Source: Streptomyces sp. TLI_105 | GTDB lineage: Bacteria > Actinomycetota > Actinomycetes > Streptomycetales > Streptomycetaceae | DNA: 64,000 bases | Direction: 5' to 3' | NCBI RefSeq assembly: GCF_900105415.1 | Contig: NZ_FNSM01000001.1 | Coordinates: 7,634,001 to 7,698,000 of the forward strand | Shown here: positions 42,856 through 50,566 of the stretch, in pieces | How positions within the stretch are numbered: the stretch's first letter is position 1 | Layout of the letters: each line of letters starts with the position of its first letter | Program-made: the position numbers and the translations under genes | The notes under the pieces: model-generated | The model's input: the letters and a program-made list of their open reading frames with translations, nothing else | The model's database searches: none | Told to the model about the DNA's origin: nothing

Positions 42856-44241
42856 GTGACCGACGCACTTCCCCTCCTCATCTCGCGCAACCCGGCCGAC
42901 CCGGCCGACGTGCTCCTGCGGATCCCCGCACCGGGCGCTTTCGCGGCCGTGGACACCGTCGAACGGGCCCGTGCCGCGCAGCCCGGCTGGCTGCTGGCCG
43001 GAGCCGCCGCACGCTCGGCCGCCCTGGGCGCGGTCGCCACCGCCGTCGAGGCCGCGGCCGACGAACTGGCCGGGCTCGCCGTGCGCGAGGTGGGCAAGCC
43101 GCTCTCCGAGGCCAGGGCCGAGGTGGCCCGTACCGCCGCGATCTGGCGCTACTACGCCCAGGCCCCCTTCGCCCCCACCGGCTCCGTCCACGAGCCCTCG
43201 GCAGGCGACGGCCTGCTGCTGACCCGGCGCCGACCGCACGGCGTGGCAGCGCTCATCACCCCCTGGAACTTCCCCTTCGCCATCCCGACCTGGAAGGCGG
43301 CCCCGGCGCTCGCCGCGGGGAACACCGTCGTCCTCAAGCCCGCGCCCGAGGCCACCGCCTGCGCCCGGCGCCTCGGCGAGATCGTGCGACAGGCCGTCCC
43401 GGAAGCGGTGTTCACCGTCCTCCCCGGCGGCGCCACCGAAGGCAACGCGCTCGTCTCGGCCGCCGACGTCGTCTCCTTCACCGGCTCCACCCCCGTCGGC
43501 CGGGCCGTGGCCAGGGCCGCGGCCGTCCGGGGCATCCCGGCGCAGGCCGAGATGGGCGGCCTGAACGCGGCCGTCGTGCTGCCCGACGCGGACATCGAGC
43601 AGGCCGCCGGCCACATCGCCGCCTCCGTCGCGGGATACGCGGGCCAGAAGTGCACCGCCACCAGCCGCGTCATCGCGGTCGGCACCGCCCTCGAACCGCT
43701 GCGCGAGGCCCTCTCCGAAGCCCTGCGGGCCCTCCCGGTCGGCGACCCCGCCGACCCGGCCACCGTGTGCGGGCCGCTCATCCACGAGGGCGCCCGCGAC
43801 CGGGTGCTCGACGTCTGCCGGGGGCTCGCCACGCTCGCCGGCGGCACCGCCTCCGACAGAGACGGCTGGTACGCGGCCCCGACCCTGGTCGAGAAGGTGT
43901 CCCCCGGACACCGGCTGCTGCGCGAGGAGGTCTTCGGCCCGATCGCCTCCCTGCTCCCCGCCGACGACGTCGCCCACGCGATCCGAATCACCAACTCCGT
44001 CCCGTACGGCCTGGTGACCTCGGTCCACACGGCCGACCTGAACACCGCCCTGCACGGTCTCGACCTGCTCGACACCGGGATGATCCGGATCAACGCCCCC
44101 TCCACCGGCGTCGACTTCCACCTGCCCTTCGGCGGGTCGAAGGCCTCCAGCCACGGGCCGCGCGAGCAGGGCAGGGCGGCCCTCGAGTTCTACACCTCCG
44201 GCCGGACGTACACCCTGGCCCCGGCGGGACCGGCGACCTGA
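42856..44241 (+). CDS. Aldehyde dehydrogenase, probably 2-oxoglutarate semialdehyde dehydrogenase
   Basis: 461 residues, GTG 42856 with GGAGG nine bases upstream. NAD(P)-binding and catalytic elements are all present: ALITPWNFPFAIPTWKAAPA, VVLKPAPEAT, FTGSTPVGRAV, the general base Glu in QAEMGGLNAAVV, and the nucleophile Cys in GYAGQKCTATSR. EEVFGPIASL closes the domain. As the last gene of the hydroxyproline cluster it should oxidise 2-oxoglutarate semialdehyde to 2-oxoglutarate. The C-terminus GRAALEFYTSGRTYTL is shorter than average for the family. Confidence 0.88.
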   Translation: MTDALPLLISRNPADPADVLLRIPAPGAFAAVDTVERARAAQPGWLLAGAAARSAALGAVATAVEAAADELAGLAVREVGKPLSEARAEVARTAAIWRYYAQAPFAPTGSVHEPSAGDGLLLTRRRPHGVAALITPWNFPFAIPTWKAAPALAAGNTVVLKPAPEATACARRLGEIVRQAVPEAVFTVLPGGATEGNALVSAADVVSFTGSTPVGRAVARAAAVRGIPAQAEMGGLNAAVVLPDADIEQAAGHIAASVAGYAGQKCTATSRVIAVGTALEPLREALSEALRALPVGDPADPATVCGPLIHEGARDRVLDVCRGLATLAGGTASDRDGWYAAPTLVEKVSPGHRLLREEVFGPIASLLPADDVAHAIRITNSVPYGLVTSVHTADLNTALHGLDLLDTGMIRINAPSTGVDFHLPFGGSKASSHGPREQGRAALEFYTSGRTYTLAPAGPAT

Positions 44242-44248
44242 CCCCGTC

Positions 44249-45511
44249 CTACGGAACGATCTCCGAGGCCGTGGAGGCCCCACCGCACATCGCCCGCTGG
44301 TACAGCGCCTTCAGGGCGCCGTCGATGGGGTGGGGCTGCGGCTTCCCCGAGGCGTCCGGCTTGTTCCACCTGACGAGGTTGACCGCCACGGACATCTGCC
44401 GCCTCCCGTCGGCGCGCGTCAGGGACATCGTCCCGGCTCCCCAGACGGTGCCGTCGTGGCCCCAGAAGGTGCCGCAGGGGGTCTCGACCTTGTGCAGCCC
44501 GAGACCGTACTGGATCAGCGATCCGTCCAGGGCGCGGGTCGGGACCGTGCGCTGCATCTCCGTCAGCGACGACCGGCTGACGATCCGGCCGTCGAGCAGC
44601 AGGGCGTAGAAGCGGTTGAGGTCCTCCATGGTCGACACCAGGGCGGCGGCCGGCCCCACCCAGGACATGTCGTAGACGCTGTAGTCGCGCGGCGGGTCGA
44701 TCAGACCGTAGAACGCCTCGTACAGCCGCGAGTGCGGTCCCTCGACACGCGTCCCCTTCGGGAACCCGGTGTGCCGGAGCCCCGCGCGCTCGATGACGTT
44801 CCGGGTGATGTACTCCTCGGCGGGCATGCCGGTCACGTGTTCCAGGAGCTCACCGAGAATCAGCCAGTTGGTGTTGGAGTACACGCCCGTGGGTCCACCG
44901 GGCTCGCCGGCGGGAGGCGCCGAGAGGCCCATCTCGATCAGCTCGGCCGGGCGGAACGTGCGGAACCGGTTGTCGTCCAGGCTCCGGGTCGAGACGTCGA
45001 GCCGGGAGGGGAACCCGTGGAGCGAGGGGAAGGCGTACGTGAGGTAGTCGGGGATGCCGCTCGTGTTGTTGAGCAGCATCCGCACGGTGATCCTCCTGCC
45101 CCGCTCGCCCGGTACGAGCTGCGGCAGGTAGTCCCCGATCGGCGCGTCGAGCCGGATCCTGCCCCGCTCGACCTGCTGCATCACGGCGGCGGCGGTGAAG
45201 GTCTTCGTGACGCTGCCGACGCGGTGCCGCATGTCGGCCGTGACGGGACGGCCGTTCGTGACGTCGGCGACCCCGGAGGCGCCCCGCCAGGTCCGGCCGT
45301 CGTCCCGCACCTCGGCGAACACGCCCGGCACACCCGCCCGGTGGACACCGTCCAGGGCGGACTCCAGCTCCGCGGGATCGAAGCCGGCGGCCGCACGCGC
45401 GCTCCCGGCGGGAGCGGTCCCCGCGCCGCCGGGTACGGCGGCCGCGGTCACCATGCCCGCACAGACACCGAGCGCGGCGACACTTCCACACAGCACCATG
45501 CGCATCTTCAC
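44249..45511 (-). CDS. Secreted serine hydrolase (beta-lactamase / D-Ala-D-Ala carboxypeptidase family)
   Basis: 420 residues, GTG 45511 with AAAGGA nine bases upstream. A signal peptide is present (CGSVAALGVCAGMVTAAAV). The class-C/PBP4-like triad is SVTK (SxxK) near 99, YSNTNW (YxN) near 208 and a C-terminal HDGTVWG in place of the KTG box. NTSGIPDYL is typical of the family. It likely acts on peptidoglycan peptides or small esters outside the cell. It is convergent with the hydroxyproline genes, only seven bases apart. Confidence 0.9.
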   Translation of the reverse strand: MKMRMVLCGSVAALGVCAGMVTAAAVPGGAGTAPAGSARAAAGFDPAELESALDGVHRAGVPGVFAEVRDDGRTWRGASGVADVTNGRPVTADMRHRVGSVTKTFTAAAVMQQVERGRIRLDAPIGDYLPQLVPGERGRRITVRMLLNNTSGIPDYLTYAFPSLHGFPSRLDVSTRSLDDNRFRTFRPAELIEMGLSAPPAGEPGGPTGVYSNTNWLILGELLEHVTGMPAEEYITRNVIERAGLRHTGFPKGTRVEGPHSRLYEAFYGLIDPPRDYSVYDMSWVGPAAALVSTMEDLNRFYALLLDGRIVSRSSLTEMQRTVPTRALDGSLIQYGLGLHKVETPCGTFWGHDGTVWGAGTMSLTRADGRRQMSVAVNLVRWNKPDASGKPQPHPIDGALKALYQRAMCGGASTASEIVP

Positions 45512-45559
45512 GACAATCAGTCCTTTCGGGTTCGTTCGTGGAAGGGGAGGAGACGGCGA

Positions 45560-46456
45560 TCAGTCGGCGAGGGCGCGGCGCAGCACGGCGCCGAGCTCGG
45601 CGTTCTGCCGCTGCGAGACCTCGGCGGAGAGGATCGCCTGCGACCCGTGGAACGTGCCGGGCCACTGGTGGAGCTCGACGGACACGCCCGCCCGGAGCAG
45701 ACGGACGGCGTAGTCGATGTCCTCGTCGCGGTTCGGGCAGAACTCGGCGGAGGCGACGTAGGCCGGCGGAAGGCCGGACAGATCGGTGGCCCGCGAGGGA
45801 GCGGCGTACGGCGTGGCGGGCCGGGAGCCCAGGTAGTGGCCCCACGCGGCGATCGCCTTGCCCCGGTGGAACCAGGGCGTGTCCGTGAAGTTCCGGGCCG
45901 ACCAGGTCTCCAGCCGGTCGTCGAGCCCCGCCTGGTTGAGCAGCTGGAAGCGGATCGGCGGCCCCTGTTCGTCACGCGCCCGCAGCGCCACCGCGGCCGC
46001 GAGCCCGCCGCCGGAGCTGTGGCCCCCGACCGCGATCCGCGCGGGGTCGACGCCGAGTTCGGCCGCGTGCTCGGCCGTCCAGGTCAGGGCGGCGTAGGCG
46101 TCGTCCAGGGCGGCGGGGAACGGATGCTCGGGGGCCAGCCGGTAGCCGACCGAGATCACCACGGCCCCGGAGGTCTCCGCGATGCGGGTGGCCCACGGGT
46201 GCTCGGTGTCCACGTCCCCCATGACGAACCCGCCGCCGTGCAGCCAGACCACGGCCCCCCGCGCCCCGCGCGGCCGGTAGATCCGCACCACCACGTCCGG
46301 GTCGGCCGGCACGACCCGGTCCTCGACCTCCATCTCCGAGGTGTCGGGCGTCGGCACGGCGGCCGCCAGACCGGCGAAGTACGTGCGGGCGGAGACCGGA
46401 TCGGACAGGTCGGTCTGCGGGAAGAACGGGACGAACGCTTCGAGTTCGGGATCCAT
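45560..46456 (-). CDS. Alpha/beta hydrolase (HSL-type carboxylesterase)
   Basis: 298 residues from ATG 46456, with GGAGG nine bases upstream; the ATG at 46465 would abut that site. The oxyanion motif HGGGFVMGD and the nucleophile GHSSGGGLAAAVALR identify the hormone-sensitive-lipase branch. The acid is in NRDEDIDYA and the His in WPGTFHGSQ. Cytosolic. It is divergent from a PucR-like regulator gene 117 bases away that may control it. Confidence 0.9.
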   Translation of the reverse strand: MDPELEAFVPFFPQTDLSDPVSARTYFAGLAAAVPTPDTSEMEVEDRVVPADPDVVVRIYRPRGARGAVVWLHGGGFVMGDVDTEHPWATRIAETSGAVVISVGYRLAPEHPFPAALDDAYAALTWTAEHAAELGVDPARIAVGGHSSGGGLAAAVALRARDEQGPPIRFQLLNQAGLDDRLETWSARNFTDTPWFHRGKAIAAWGHYLGSRPATPYAAPSRATDLSGLPPAYVASAEFCPNRDEDIDYAVRLLRAGVSVELHQWPGTFHGSQAILSAEVSQRQNAELGAVLRRALAD

Positions 46457-46573
46457 GACGACCATCCTCCGGCCCGGCCGCCGAGGGATCATCCGCCATC
46501 CGTCGCGCGTCCCGCCCCGATCACGCACCGAACGGCGCACGCCCTCCCCCGGACCTTCTGCCATCCTTCTGCC

Positions 46574-47602
46574 ATGGAGGCACTGGCCGTACGGCTGTCG
46601 GGACTCGATCCGTACGTCGACGGCGCGATGCGCATCGTCGCGTTCTACGACACCCTGATGCGCCGCCGGGTCGACCTCCCCGCACTCGCCCGCGCCTCGG
46701 CGGGCCTGGCCGAGTGCGTCGCCGGGATACGGCTCCACGGCACCGGCGGCGCCACCCGCGTCTCACCCCACGGCACCCAGGCGTCCACCCCGCCGGCGCC
46801 CGCGTCCACCGAGGCGCCGATCACCCTCGACGAGGAGGAGATCGGCACGGTCTGGCTGGAGCGCCCCGGCCCGCCCAACCCGCTCGACGAGGTCCTCCTC
46901 GACCGCTTCGCCCTCGCCGCCGCGGCCGCCGCCGAACGCTACGGCCCCGCCCGCACCACCATGGCCGACCCCGCCCTCGTCGAACTGGCCATCAGCTCCG
47001 ACAGCGACGACGCAGCCCGCGCCCGGGCGCTGCGCCTCCTGGGCTTCGCCCCCCACCTCCCCGTCCACGTCGTCGCCGTCCGCACGAGCCTCCCGCTCGA
47101 CCGCGTCGGCACCCTCGTCTGCCCGGCCCGCCCCGTGAAGGCGGCCCCGCTCGCCGACGCGGGCGTCATCCTGGCCACCACCCTGGACCGTACGGGCTTC
47201 CCCGCAGGCGTACGGGCGGGCATCGGAGCCACCGAGAGCCCCGACCGCTCCTGGCGCCAGGCCCGCACGGCCCTCCGCTTCACCACCCCGCGCGAACCCG
47301 TCGTCGACCACGCCGACCTGGGCGCGCTGGCCCTCCTGGCGGACATCCCCGAGGACGCCGTACGGGACAACCCCGACGTGACCGCGATCGACCGCCTGAC
47401 CCCGGAGGACCTGGAGACCCTGGACACCTACTGCGCCACCGCCTCCGTCCGCCGCGCGGCCGACCTCCTCCACCTCCACCACAGCAGCATCGCCCGCCGC
47501 CTCGACCACATCGGCAAGGCCCTCGCCCTGGACCTCACCGCCCCCACGGGCCTGACCCGCGCACGACTCGCCCTCACGGCATGGCGACTGCTCCACGGCT
47601 GA
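46574..47602 (+). CDS. PucR/CdaR-type helix-turn-helix regulator
   Basis: 342 residues, ATG 46574. The C-terminal HTH_30 motif is clear: TLDTYCATASVRRAADLLHL and HHSSIARRLDHIGKAL. The N-terminal ~280 residues are GAF/GGDEF-like signal domains with no obvious cofactor site. An exact 11-base direct repeat (CCTTCTGCCAT) covers the start: the first copy ends ATC, the second supplies the ATG. The likely target is the divergent hydrolase gene. Confidence 0.82.
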   Translation: MEALAVRLSGLDPYVDGAMRIVAFYDTLMRRRVDLPALARASAGLAECVAGIRLHGTGGATRVSPHGTQASTPPAPASTEAPITLDEEEIGTVWLERPGPPNPLDEVLLDRFALAAAAAAERYGPARTTMADPALVELAISSDSDDAARARALRLLGFAPHLPVHVVAVRTSLPLDRVGTLVCPARPVKAAPLADAGVILATTLDRTGFPAGVRAGIGATESPDRSWRQARTALRFTTPREPVVDHADLGALALLADIPEDAVRDNPDVTAIDRLTPEDLETLDTYCATASVRRAADLLHLHHSSIARRLDHIGKALALDLTAPTGLTRARLALTAWRLLHG

Positions 47603-47692
47603 GCGGGCACGGCGGAAAAGGGGTCCATTGACGCCCCCGTCCGAGACTGAGAGGCTGCCCGCGATCACGAACCGGTCGCTTTCAGGGGAGAC

Positions 47693-47902
47693 ATGCCCTA
47701 CTTCGAAGCCGTGCTGTTCCACCGGGTCGGAACGCTTCTCGTCCCCACCTGGGGCCCGGACCCCGGGAGACCGAGAGGGGCCCGGTGGATCGAACGCACC
47801 CTCCTCCTCCCGTCCCTGACCCGGACCCGGACCACCGAGGAACGCCTGCATTCGGTGCTCGGGGCCTGCGGGCTCGCCGTCGTCGGAGCGGCCGCCCGAT
47901 GA
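47693..47902 (+). pseudogene. Truncated HAD-superfamily hydrolase remnant, coupled to the nucleotidyltransferase gene
   Basis: A 69-residue frame with GGGGAGA before its ATG. It begins YFEAVLFHRVGTLLVP, which resembles HAD motif I (FDxDGTL) but the nucleophile Asp is His. WIERTLLLPSL and EERLHSVLGACGL resemble the start of the cap region. The rest of the enzyme is absent. The stop overlaps the next ATG as ATGA, so translation may still feed the downstream gene. TTGACG and GAGGCT spaced by 17 bases at 47628-47656 are a possible promoter. Confidence 0.5.
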
Positions 47903-48618
47903 CCTACGAGGAGTTCGTCGCGCTCGCCTCCGCGGACGCGGCCGTCGTCGGCCTCGTCCTCAAGGGGTCCCGGGCACACGAGGGCATGACCACCGAGCAC
48001 TCCGACCACGACCTGTACGTCGTCCTCGCCGAAGGCGTACCGACGGAGCTGACGGGGTTCGCGGGGCACCGCACCCGCCAACTCGACCTCGTCCTCCTCA
48101 CCCTCGACCAGTTCCGGTCCGCCGGGATGCCGGGCTTCGAACGCTACGCCCTCGCCCGCGCCCGGGTCGTGCTCGACCGGCTCGACGGGGACATCGCCCG
48201 GATCCTGGCGGCCAAGGCACGCCTGACCGCCGACGAAGCCTCCCGCGCCGCCGCCGGGTGGCTCGACGCCTACGCCAACTCCCTCTACCGCTCGCTGAAG
48301 AACGACAGGGACGGCCACGTCCTCGCGGCCCGGCTCGACGCCACCGACGGCGTCGGCCACCTGCTCGAACTCCTCTTCGCACTCGACCGCCGCCCCCGCC
48401 CCTACAACAAGTACCTGGAGTGGGAGCTCGACCGGTACCCGCTGCCCGGCTGGGACACCGGCGCGCTGCTCGACGCCCTGGGTCGCATCTCGGAATCGGG
48501 TGACGCCTCCGCCCAGCGCCGGCTCTTCGCCCAGGTCGAGGCGGCGGCGCGACACCGAGGCCTCGGCGCGGTGCTCGACGCATGGGGCGACGACCTGGAG
48601 CTGATGCGCGGGCGGTAG
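47899..48618 (+). CDS. Nucleotidyltransferase-fold protein
   Basis: 239 residues, ATG 47899. The N-terminal KGSRAHEG followed by HSDHDLYVVL is the G-S-x(n)-DxD pattern of Pol-beta-like nucleotidyltransferases. The C-terminal part is helical (AAGWLDAYANSLYRSLKNDR and RPRPYNKYLEWELDRYPLP), as in DUF4037-type or aminoglycoside-nucleotidyltransferase-like proteins. The substrate is unknown. Cytosolic. It is preceded by and coupled to a HAD remnant. Confidence 0.75.
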   Translation: MTYEEFVALASADAAVVGLVLKGSRAHEGMTTEHSDHDLYVVLAEGVPTELTGFAGHRTRQLDLVLLTLDQFRSAGMPGFERYALARARVVLDRLDGDIARILAAKARLTADEASRAAAGWLDAYANSLYRSLKNDRDGHVLAARLDATDGVGHLLELLFALDRRPRPYNKYLEWELDRYPLPGWDTGALLDALGRISESGDASAQRRLFAQVEAAARHRGLGAVLDAWGDDLELMRGR

Positions 48619-48653
48619 GGGTGTCTTGCCGATGAGGCCGGGCTCGCCGGACC

Positions 48654-49100
48654 TCAGGCTCCCGCCAGTTCGGCGTTCGCGCGCTCCGTGAGGAGCGTCA
48701 GCACGCGGCCCGCGACCGCGAGGTCCTCGGCCGGGATGCCGGCGTACAGCCGGGCGGAGATCTCGGCGGTCTCGGCGGTGGTGGTCTCGTACAGCTCCCG
48801 TCCCGCGTCCGTGAGGCGCAGCCGGGAGGCCTGTGCCGGGTCCTGCTCCAGCAGCTTCGCGGCCGCCAGTTCGTCGATCACGCCGTGCACGACCGACGCG
48901 TCGGACTTCAGCGAGCCGATGACGTCGGTGACCAGCGCGTCGCGCTCGATGGAGCCGCCCGCGACGGTGACGGCCCGGAGCGTCACGCTCTGCTCGAACG
49001 TGACGCCGTGGCGGGTCAGCACGCCTTCCAGGAGGGCGCGTGCGGAGTAGTGCGCCAGGGCGATGACGCGGCCGTTCGTGGTGGGTGCGGTGATGGTCAT
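48654..49100 (-). CDS. MarR-like regulator (second of tandem pair)
   Basis: 148 residues. It has the winged-helix arrangement of MarR proteins: ARALLEGVLTRHGVTFEQSV, then VVHGVIDELAAAKLLEQDP and SRLRLTDAGRELYETT. The recognition helix (LKSDASVVHGVIDEL) is weaker than in the upstream paralogue. The ATG overlaps the upstream MarR stop by four bases. The two may form a heterodimer or a repressor/anti-repressor pair. Confidence 0.8.
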   Translation of the reverse strand: MTITAPTTNGRVIALAHYSARALLEGVLTRHGVTFEQSVTLRAVTVAGGSIERDALVTDVIGSLKSDASVVHGVIDELAAAKLLEQDPAQASRLRLTDAGRELYETTTAETAEISARLYAGIPAEDLAVAGRVLTLLTERANAELAGA

Positions 49101-49579
49101 GACTGCTCCTCGTCGTTCTCGGTGTGCGGATCAAGAGGCGCTTCGAGCAGGGTCGCCAGCTCGCGGGTGAACTCCCGTGCGCGCGGGCTGTCCCGGCCTC
49201 CGAGCGGGTCCAGCATCTGGTCCAGGAGGCCCTGGACCACCTTGATGGCGCGGCGCGTGACGTCGTGCCCCCGCTCGGTGAGCGACAGCCGCATGGCGCG
49301 CGGGTCGTCAGGGTCCCGGGTGCGGTCGACGAGTCCGGCCGTCTCCAGTGCCCGGGCGAGCTTGGAGACGTACAGCGCTTCGAGCCCGGTGTGGTCGGCG
49401 AGCTGTCGCTGGCTCGGCTGCCGACCGGAGCGCGCCATGCCGTACAGGGAACCCAACAGGGCGTACTGGGCGTGGGTCAGGCCCAGCGGTGCGACCGCCC
49501 GGTCGACGGCCACTCGCCACTTCATGGACAGGCGCCAGACCAGGAAACCCGCCGTGGCGCTCTCGGTTGCTGAACTCAC
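49097..49579 (-). CDS. MarR-family transcriptional regulator
   Basis: 160 residues from GTG 49579. Canonical MarR winged helix: LTHAQYALLGSLYGMARSG, QRQLADHTGLEALYVSKLAR, ALETAGLVDRTRDPDDPRA and LSLTERGHDV. No ribosome-binding site precedes the GTG; the -10-like TAGTGT (49592-49587 on the minus strand) ends seven bases before it, so the mRNA is probably leaderless. A 12-bp direct repeat just upstream is a likely autoregulatory site. It is the first gene of a two-gene operon. Confidence 0.9.
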   Translation of the reverse strand: MSSATESATAGFLVWRLSMKWRVAVDRAVAPLGLTHAQYALLGSLYGMARSGRQPSQRQLADHTGLEALYVSKLARALETAGLVDRTRDPDDPRAMRLSLTERGHDVTRRAIKVVQGLLDQMLDPLGGRDSPRAREFTRELATLLEAPLDPHTENDEEQS

Positions 49580-49592
49580 GATGAATACACTA

Positions 49593-49619
49593 CATGGCTA
49601 CTATGTCCATGGCTACTAT
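49593..49619. promoter_or_regulatory. 12-bp direct repeats at the MarR promoter
   Basis: CATGGCTACTAT occurs at 49593-49604 and 49608-49619, a 15-base period, in an AT-richer patch directly upstream of the marR start. Position over the promoter suggests binding by the MarR protein(s). Confidence 0.45.
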
Positions 49620-49623
49620 TTTC

Positions 49624-49678
49624 CGGCTCGCATCCGGCTCGCATCCGGCTCGCGTCCGGCTCGCATCCGGCTCGCATC
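49624..49678. repeat. Five 11-bp tandem repeats
   Basis: Five contiguous units CGGCTCGCATC (49624-49634, 49635-49645, 49646-49656 with one change, 49657-49667, 49668-49678) between the MarR promoter and the end of the SnoaL-like gene. The 11-base period is about one helical turn. Confidence 0.9.
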
Positions 49679-49725
49679 CGGCCGGTCCGGTGCCGGGGGG
49701 GCGGGGCCGCTCTCCTCGGGCCTCG

Positions 49726-50160
49726 TCAGGACGGGAGGGCGCCGAGCTGGCGGAGCTGTGCGAGGACGTCCACGATGCCCCGGACCTCGGCGATCCGGCC
49801 GTCCACGAAGCGGAGGACGAAGATCTCGCCGTACGTGACGCGCTTCCCGGTGGGCGGCAGGCCCCGGTACTCGCCCAGGTGGGTCCCGGTCACCGTGTTC
49901 CGGGAGACGACCTTGTCGCCTTCCGCGACCGTCTCCTCGACGGTGACGTGGATGTCGGGGAACGCGCGCAGCAGCGCCTCCCACACCCGCTTCATGGCCT
50001 CCGCGCCGGTCCCGCCCATCGGCACCGGCGCGTGGAAGATCACGTCCGGGGCGGTGAACTCGTCGACGGCCCGCGCGACGATCTCCGGATCGCCGCTGTT
50101 CGTGGCAGAGTGGAAGCGGCGGAGCGCGGCGATGTTGCGTGTCGCCTCGGCTGTCGGCAT
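49726..50160 (-). CDS. SnoaL-like ester cyclase family protein
   Basis: 144 residues, ATG 50160 with AAGGAG upstream. NIAALRRFHSATNSGDPE, then DVIFHAPVPMGGTGAEAM, AFPDIHVTVEETVAEGDKVV and the closing VRGIVDVLAQLRQLG are typical of the SnoaL/ester-cyclase branch of the NTF2-like fold. It probably binds a small hydrophobic ligand in a cone-shaped pocket. Catalytic identity is uncertain. It stands alone. Confidence 0.85.
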   Translation of the reverse strand: MPTAEATRNIAALRRFHSATNSGDPEIVARAVDEFTAPDVIFHAPVPMGGTGAEAMKRVWEALLRAFPDIHVTVEETVAEGDKVVSRNTVTGTHLGEYRGLPPTGKRVTYGEIFVLRFVDGRIAEVRGIVDVLAQLRQLGALPS

Positions 50161-50566
50161 GGGGGTTCTCCTTCTGTTCCGGGTCGGGACGTCTCGGCAG
50201 TACGACGGCACGGCGGCCGGGAACGTGACACGGCGCGGACCGGCGCGGGCCCGAATGCGCCGGTTCCGGCGGGTGCGCCCGGTATTCCGGAATGTGGATC
50301 GGCGGTAAAGCGCGGGAAAAGTCCTCCCGGTCACGCTGCGGTTCCCGCACGGAGCGTTTCGGCCGTCTTGACGCCTCCTTGGCGCCGCCGCGCCCCGCCC
50401 GGGCGTGTCGGAACAACGGATTCCGCAGCGGGTAGGCCATTGACCTGCGGTTCTGCTCACGCTTCCATTCAGCCCGGGAGCCCACGGAACCACCTGATCA
50501 CCAGCCGCCTCGGAGGCGATACCGCTCCCGCTCAGAATCACCGCTCACATCGATCGGAACCGCCTG
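50161..50566. other. Intergenic region upstream of the permease, with a duplicated initiation region
   Basis: 406 bases without a supported gene. TTGACC (50440-50445) followed 17 bases later by TTCCAT is a weak promoter candidate. Two 18-base copies, CGGAACCACCTGATCACC (50485-50502) and CGGAACCGCCTGATGACC (50555-50572), differ at two bases. The second contains the permease ATG (50567), the first has ATC there. No riboswitch is recognised. Confidence 0.5.

Noticed and set aside
49624..49678. The 11-bp repeats as a CRISPR or plasmid iteron set
   Set aside because: No spacers, no cas genes, no replication initiator nearby.
50161..50566. A riboswitch or T-box before the amino-acid permease
   Set aside because: No T-box motif or recognised aptamer core could be found by eye.
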